From NCBI GenBank assembly GCA_963762545.1, contig CAVXLC010000001.1:868001-932000 (forward strand): DNA of 64,000 nt. Reading direction: 5' to 3'. A program made the translations under genes and the position numbers. Positions 60,901-64,000 of the stretch are shown piece by piece. The number at the start of each line of letters is the position of its first letter. Position 1 is the first letter of the stretch. The DNA comes from JABFSM01 sp963762545. Lineage in GTDB: Bacteria; Gemmatimonadota; Gemmatimonadetes; Gemmatimonadales; GWC2-71-9. The notes below the pieces were generated by a model. It saw nothing but the letters and a program-made list of their open reading frames with translations, was not told where the DNA came from and did no database searches.

Positions 60901-61283
60901 GCGTCGGTGGACTTGTACACGCCGTCGCCGGTGGCGAGGTCCGGCCGGATGATGCCGGCGCCGCTGCCGACGTAGAGGATGTTCGGATCGGTCGGCGCGA
61001 CGGCAATCGCGCCGATGGAGCCGGTGGACTCATGGTCGAAGAGCGGCTCCCAGGTGGAGCCGTAGTCGGTCGACCGCCACACCCCTCCGTTGTCGAACCC
61101 GATATAGAAGACGTTGGGCTGGCTGGCCGCGCCGGAGAGGGCGCGGGCCCGGCCGGCGCGCACCGGCCCGATCTGGCGCCAGCGCATGGCCGAGGAGGCG
61201 TCGGGGGACTGGGCCGCGACATCGGCGGCCAAGGTGGCGAAGGACACCAGAGCGAGAGCAACAGCGGCGAATGAAGGGCGCAC
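57999..61283 (-). CDS. Secreted VPS10/BNR-repeat protein (sortilin-like propeller)
   Basis: 1094 residues from GTG 61283. The signal peptide ends near ADVAAQSP. The protein is made of many BNR/Asp-box repeats: WRSTDYGSTWEP, VYKSTDAGKSWTH, IFRSTDGGQTFEK, FFRTHDGGKSWTE and IGPVRAGRARALSG at the start, i.e. the VPS10-type 10-bladed propeller followed by a beta-sandwich with VTIDILDRAGKVIRTYSS. A Gly-rich loop FGGGG sits near 225. It is likely periplasmic or extracellular and binds peptides, glycans or cell-surface ligands. Some relatives are annotated as glycosyl hydrolases without proof. It starts the four-kinase operon and diverges from its paralogue. Confidence 0.88.
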   Translation of the reverse strand: MRPSFAAVALALVSFATLAADVAAQSPDASSAMRWRQIGPVRAGRARALSGAASQPNVFYIGFDNGGVWRSTDYGSTWEPLFDHESTGSIGAIAVAPTDPNILYVGSGAGIIRPDLATGDGVYKSTDAGKSWTHLGLRESQMIAMIDVDPGNPNRLFVAALGHPYGPNAERGIFRSTDGGQTFEKVLYKDEYTSGNDVRIDPSNPNVVYATLWQQQQAFWEGGGFGGGGNGIFKSTDGGTTWKQLTGGLPSVLQANIAIAPSNSQILYAMVAAATATGGSGPVGFYKSTDAGEHWFLAIHGPDAPANATMPTPDGRPLVRIGGGDLPTIVVDPKDPNVVYSASTVMWRTEDGGLTWSAVRGAPGGDDYQKIWVNPEHPNIVLAVSDQGGVVSANRGRSWSNWYTQPTAAMYHVSTDNDFPYRVCSGQQDSGSACVDSRSMDGEITFHDWHPVNIQEYGIAAPDPRNPDLVFGSARNGVSLYNRKTGQTTQVGPDQTARAGGFGRNVRTMPILWSPVDPGVLFYTSNVVWKSADHARSWTRISPDLARPSWTPPASAGKYASTVTPSPLGAITALSLSPRSLGIIWAGTDDGNIQVTMNGGVKWSNVTPPAIKPWTRIFNIDAGHFDPLTAYAAANTMRIDDMSPHFFRTHDGGKSWTEINTGIASNAPANSIREDPRQKGLLYAATDAQVWVSFDDGDHWRSLRGNMPAISVRDLQVKDDSTCLCADLVAGTHGRGFWILDDVTPLRQEAAIRAAQTSGTPYLVRPATAVRVRFGTNEPTPWPPELPAGENPPPGGILDYYLPEAAAGPVTIDILDRAGKVIRTYSSTDPVLDPEPGVDMAAYDQVCRKRPTATYCGLPLYWPAPEMKIGTEAGMHRVWWDLHYQPFPAPDIEDAGDEGATGAVPHHTYPDVNAPWAPPGTYTVRLTAHGKSVTQPLTLRLDPRVTTPALGLTQLATLSREMYDGAVAARTAQAQARALVTELQKLSGGDVDAFKAQVESLAPPPARGGRGRFFGRGPAGPPTLESASSGMMAAAMAMQGADVAPTAGQVAACGRAKAQSAEVMAKWTALKTTGLAAFNAKRKAAGQAPLSLPE

Positions 61284-61330
61284 GGGTCCGCCTTGGAGAT
61301 TGAATCGTGAAGTCTGGGAGGGGCAGCGCC

Positions 61331-61336
61331 TATATT
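61331..61336 (+). promoter_or_regulatory. Candidate TATATT promoter box
   Basis: TATATT in the 80-nt gap between the divergent BNR genes, 27 nt before ATG 61364. TGAAGT at 61308-61313 would be a poor -35 at 17-nt spacing. The box matches the one before the gene at 30054 and the TAnnTTTG-like -7 element of the wider FCB group (established for Bacteroidota; application here is inference). Confidence 0.35.
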
Positions 61337-61363
61337 TACCTCTCCCTCATCCTTCTTGCCAGA

Positions 61364-64000
61364 ATGACTCCCATGCTGAACCGATCACCCCTTCACCGTC
61401 GGACTGCCGCAGGGGCTCTCGCCCTGGTCGTGCTCCTGACCGCAGCCGCGCCGACTCCCATCGCCCCGAACCTCCTCTCCGGCCTGGTCTGGCGGAATCT
61501 GGGGCCCTTCCGTGCCGGCCGGGTGGCCTCGGTCACCGGGGCCATCGGGGCCCCCGGGGTCTTCTATGCCGGCATGCCCGCCGCGGGCATCTGGAAGACG
61601 ACCAACGCCGGGGTCACCTGGGAACCGATCTTCGACTCGGTGAAGGAGGTGTCGGCGGTGGGGGCGGTAGAGGTGGCCCCGTCCGATACCAGCGTCATCT
61701 ACGCCGGCACCGGCGACATCATCACCGGCGGCTCCATCGCCGAGGGCAACGGAGTCTACAAGTCGACGGACGCGGGGCGGACCTGGAAGCACCTGGGCCT
61801 CGATGGGACCAGGCAGATTCCGTCCATTCTGGTCGATCCCAAGGATCCGAACCTCGTCCTGATCGCGGCCCAGGGCGACGCCCGGCGGAAGACCGACCAG
61901 CGCGGGGTGTTCCGGAGCACGGACGGAGGAGCGACCTGGACCAGGACCCTCTATCTGGACGATTCGACGGGCGTCGAGAAACTGGCCCGGGCGTTCGACC
62001 GGCCCGAGATCATCTTCGCCACCACGGTGCGGCATTACCGGGCCCCGATCGCGCCGCCGGGCGGTGGGTTCGGCGGCGGCGCGCCCCAAGCCGGGCCCAC
62101 CGGCACCGCGCTGTACAAGTCCACCGACGAGGGCGTCACCTGGTCGCCGGTCTCCGGAAGCGGGCTGCCGCGCCTCAATGGCCGGACCTCCGTGGCCGTG
62201 GCGATGCACACCGGCGCCCAACGGGTCTACCTCATCGGCAACTTCGGGCTGTATCGCTCGGACGACGGCGGCGGCTCCTGGCGACGGATGGATGCGGAGG
62301 ATCCGCGCATTGCCAACGGGCAGGGGGGATACAACTGCGGCGTGTACGTGAGCTCGGTGAATCCCGACGTGGTCTACACCATCAGCACGTCGAGCTACAT
62401 CTCCACGGACGGCGGCAACACCTTCACCGGCTGGAAGGGCGCCCCGGGCGGCGACGACCCGCAGCAGATGTGGATCGATCCCACCGATGGCCGGCGCATC
62501 CTGCTCGGCATGGACCAGGGCGCCACCGTGACGCTGGACGGCGGCCGGACCTGGAGCACCTGGTACAACCAGTCCACCGACCAGGTCTATCACCTTTCGG
62601 TGGACACGTCCTGGCCCTACTGGGTCTACGCCCCGCAGCAGGATGCCGGCGCCATCCGCACCCGGAGCCGCGGCAACTTCGGCGCGATCACGCCGATGGA
62701 CTGGAATCCCGTGGGTGGATGGGAATGGGGCACGATCGTCGCGGATCCCCTCAATCCCGACCTGGTGTACGCCAGCGGCTCGGGGATGCTCCGGATCTCC
62801 TATCCCAGCGAGCAGATCGTCAACGTGAGCCCGAGCGTGGATCCCGATCTCCGGCTTCGGGCCACCTCGTCCAATCCGATCATGTTCGCGCCCTGGAACC
62901 CCAAGGAGCTGCTGGCCGGGTTCCAGTACCTCATGGCCACGACCGACGGCGGCATGCACTGGGTCAAGCTGAGTCCCGACCTGGGCTACCCGAAGGGACA
63001 GTCGCCCCCGCCCGATACCGTCGCGCGGACGCCCGGGGCGCCGCCCTCCGGCATCATCGAGACCTTCGCTCCCTCCACGGTGGCGAGGGGACTGATCTGG
63101 GTCGGCACCAACAACGGGCTCATCAAGCTCACCCGGGATGAGGGCAAGAGCTGGGACGACGTCACCATTCCCGGCCTGCCGGAACCGACCCGTGCCTTCG
63201 TGTCGATGATCGACGCCTCGCATCAGGATCCGGCGGAAGCCTACGTCGCCATCGACTACCACAACATCGCCGACTACACGCCCTGGCTGTTCCGCACGAA
63301 GGACTACGGGAAGACCTGGACCAAGATCGTGGGCGGCCTCCCGGCCGATCGGCCGGCGGGGAGCTTTGCCCGGGTGATCCGGTCCGACCCCAAGCGCGCC
63401 GGGCTCCTGTATGCCGGCACCGAGAGCTCGATGTATGTCTCCTTCGACGACGGCGACAACTGGCAGTCGCTGGCCCTCAATCTGCCCACCACGTCGTACC
63501 GGGACATCGCCTTCCGGGACAACGACCTGCTGGTCGGCACCTATGGGCGGGGCATCTGGGTGCTGGATGACATCTCGCCCCTGCGGCAGCTCACGCCGGC
63601 CATCGGCAGCGAGCCGGCCCATCTCTTCGCTCCCGCCGAGGCGATCCGGGTCCGCCGCAACGTGAACCAGGACACTCCGTTTCCGCCCGAGGTGCCCCAC
63701 GCCCTCAATCCTCCCGATGGGGCGCTGATCTACTACACCCTCTCGGCCCGGCCGGCGGGGGATATCACGCTGGATGTGCTCGATGCCGCGGGTCAGGTGG
63801 TGCGCCACATGTCGAGCGCGCCGATCACGCCGGTGGACGAGGCGGCGCGGCCGCCCCATCCCGGCTTCTGGCTCGAGACCCCGGCACCATTGCCGACGGC
63901 GACCGGCCTCAACCGGGTCAACTGGAACATCCGGTACGACGCACCGCCGGTGGGGAGCCACAGCTTCGAGATCAATGCGAATCCCGGGCTCACGCCGGCC
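61364..64000 (+). CDS. Secreted VPS10/BNR-repeat protein, paralogue of the divergent neighbour, 3' truncated by the window
   Basis: The frame from ATG 61364 is open for 879 codons to the window end, so the gene is incomplete. A signal segment (ALALVVLLTAAAP) is followed by LVWRNLGPFRAGRVASVTG and BNR/Asp-box blades: IWKTTNAGVTWEP, VYKSTDAGRTWKH, VFRSTDGGATWTR, LYRSDDGGGSWRR and LFRTKDYGKTWTK. IRVRRNVNQDTPFPPEVPH and LDVLDAAGQVVRHMSS after 760 match the C-terminal beta-sandwich of the divergent protein at 57999, so the two are paralogues. Repeats suggest a 10-bladed propeller binding an extracellular ligand. An alternative start is ATG 61373. Confidence 0.88.
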   Translation, partial: MTPMLNRSPLHRRTAAGALALVVLLTAAAPTPIAPNLLSGLVWRNLGPFRAGRVASVTGAIGAPGVFYAGMPAAGIWKTTNAGVTWEPIFDSVKEVSAVGAVEVAPSDTSVIYAGTGDIITGGSIAEGNGVYKSTDAGRTWKHLGLDGTRQIPSILVDPKDPNLVLIAAQGDARRKTDQRGVFRSTDGGATWTRTLYLDDSTGVEKLARAFDRPEIIFATTVRHYRAPIAPPGGGFGGGAPQAGPTGTALYKSTDEGVTWSPVSGSGLPRLNGRTSVAVAMHTGAQRVYLIGNFGLYRSDDGGGSWRRMDAEDPRIANGQGGYNCGVYVSSVNPDVVYTISTSSYISTDGGNTFTGWKGAPGGDDPQQMWIDPTDGRRILLGMDQGATVTLDGGRTWSTWYNQSTDQVYHLSVDTSWPYWVYAPQQDAGAIRTRSRGNFGAITPMDWNPVGGWEWGTIVADPLNPDLVYASGSGMLRISYPSEQIVNVSPSVDPDLRLRATSSNPIMFAPWNPKELLAGFQYLMATTDGGMHWVKLSPDLGYPKGQSPPPDTVARTPGAPPSGIIETFAPSTVARGLIWVGTNNGLIKLTRDEGKSWDDVTIPGLPEPTRAFVSMIDASHQDPAEAYVAIDYHNIADYTPWLFRTKDYGKTWTKIVGGLPADRPAGSFARVIRSDPKRAGLLYAGTESSMYVSFDDGDNWQSLALNLPTTSYRDIAFRDNDLLVGTYGRGIWVLDDISPLRQLTPAIGSEPAHLFAPAEAIRVRRNVNQDTPFPPEVPHALNPPDGALIYYTLSARPAGDITLDVLDAAGQVVRHMSSAPITPVDEAARPPHPGFWLETPAPLPTATGLNRVNWNIRYDAPPVGSHSFEINANPGLTPA

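Noticed and set aside
61114..63141. Plus-strand open frame of 675 codons beginning inside the 57999 gene
   Set aside because: It is out of frame with the BNR protein that starts at 61364 and shows no domain; the real frame is open-ended at the window edge.
61385..63961. Minus-strand open frame of 858 codons opposite the last BNR-repeat gene
   Set aside because: The plus strand encodes a clean VPS10/BNR protein with a signal peptide; the opposite frame is a compositional shadow.

Overview
The window is a high-GC, very gene-dense stretch of chromosome. It most likely comes from a member of the Gemmatimonadota. The reasons are the many Pkn-type Ser/Thr kinases that share a near-invariant N-terminus (RLA-ALADRYRIERELG-GGMATVY) and an HPHILPLxDSG signature, the abundance of secreted VPS10/BNR-type repeat proteins and DUF5117-type zinc proteases, and the wide use of GTG/TTG starts with 4-nt start/stop overlaps. 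The phylum call is inference from family signatures; there is no rRNA or other marker here. I found no tRNA, rRNA, insertion sequence, integrase or CRISPR array, and no gap without a gene longer than 300 bases.

Region 1 (1-9.7 kb): the end of a dihydrodipicolinate-synthase-type aldolase faces a minus-strand operon (5530 down to 376). That operon codes for a family-5 solute-binding lipoprotein, a GHMP sugar kinase, a class III aminotransferase of the GSA-aminomutase type and two amidohydrolase-fold proteins. Two Dpp/Opp-type permeases diverge from it. Together they look like uptake and catabolism of an unidentified, possibly amino-sugar or sugar-acid compound.

Region 2 (7.4-21.3 kb): an 11-gene minus-strand operon with almost every junction overlapping. 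In transcription order it codes for two small secreted paralogues, an APC transporter, an ACMSD-like amidohydrolase, a GH29 alpha-L-fucosidase, a split TPP-dependent decarboxylase (alpha and beta), a serine-beta-lactamase-fold hydrolase with a membrane tail, a Ser/Thr kinase with TPRs, a ferritin-like (DUF455-type) protein and a GH38 alpha-mannosidase.

Region 3 (21.4-36.3 kb): exported or surface functions. These are a DUF5117-type zincin, a rhomboid protease, a multicopper oxidase whose copper motifs occur in permuted order, a pirin, a lipoprotein, a secreted amidohydrolase, a large M14 carboxypeptidase with RDSTAR repeats and two lipoproteins.

Region 4 (36.3-61.3 kb): seven Ser/Thr kinase loci plus a kinase remnant. 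All share the kinase domain and differ in the sensor half (beta-propeller or TolB-N-like/TPR). Most are translationally coupled. An XRE repressor and AbiEii-like nucleotidyltransferase pair heads one two-kinase operon, behind a perfect inverted-repeat operator. Three of the kinase loci carry frameshifts, one of them with at least eight indels in 1.6 kb, and a short remnant preserves pieces of two former kinases. A CBM9-like/GHL10 glycosidase pair sits between the kinases.

Region 5 (58-64 kb): two divergent paralogous VPS10/BNR-repeat secreted proteins. The second runs off the window.
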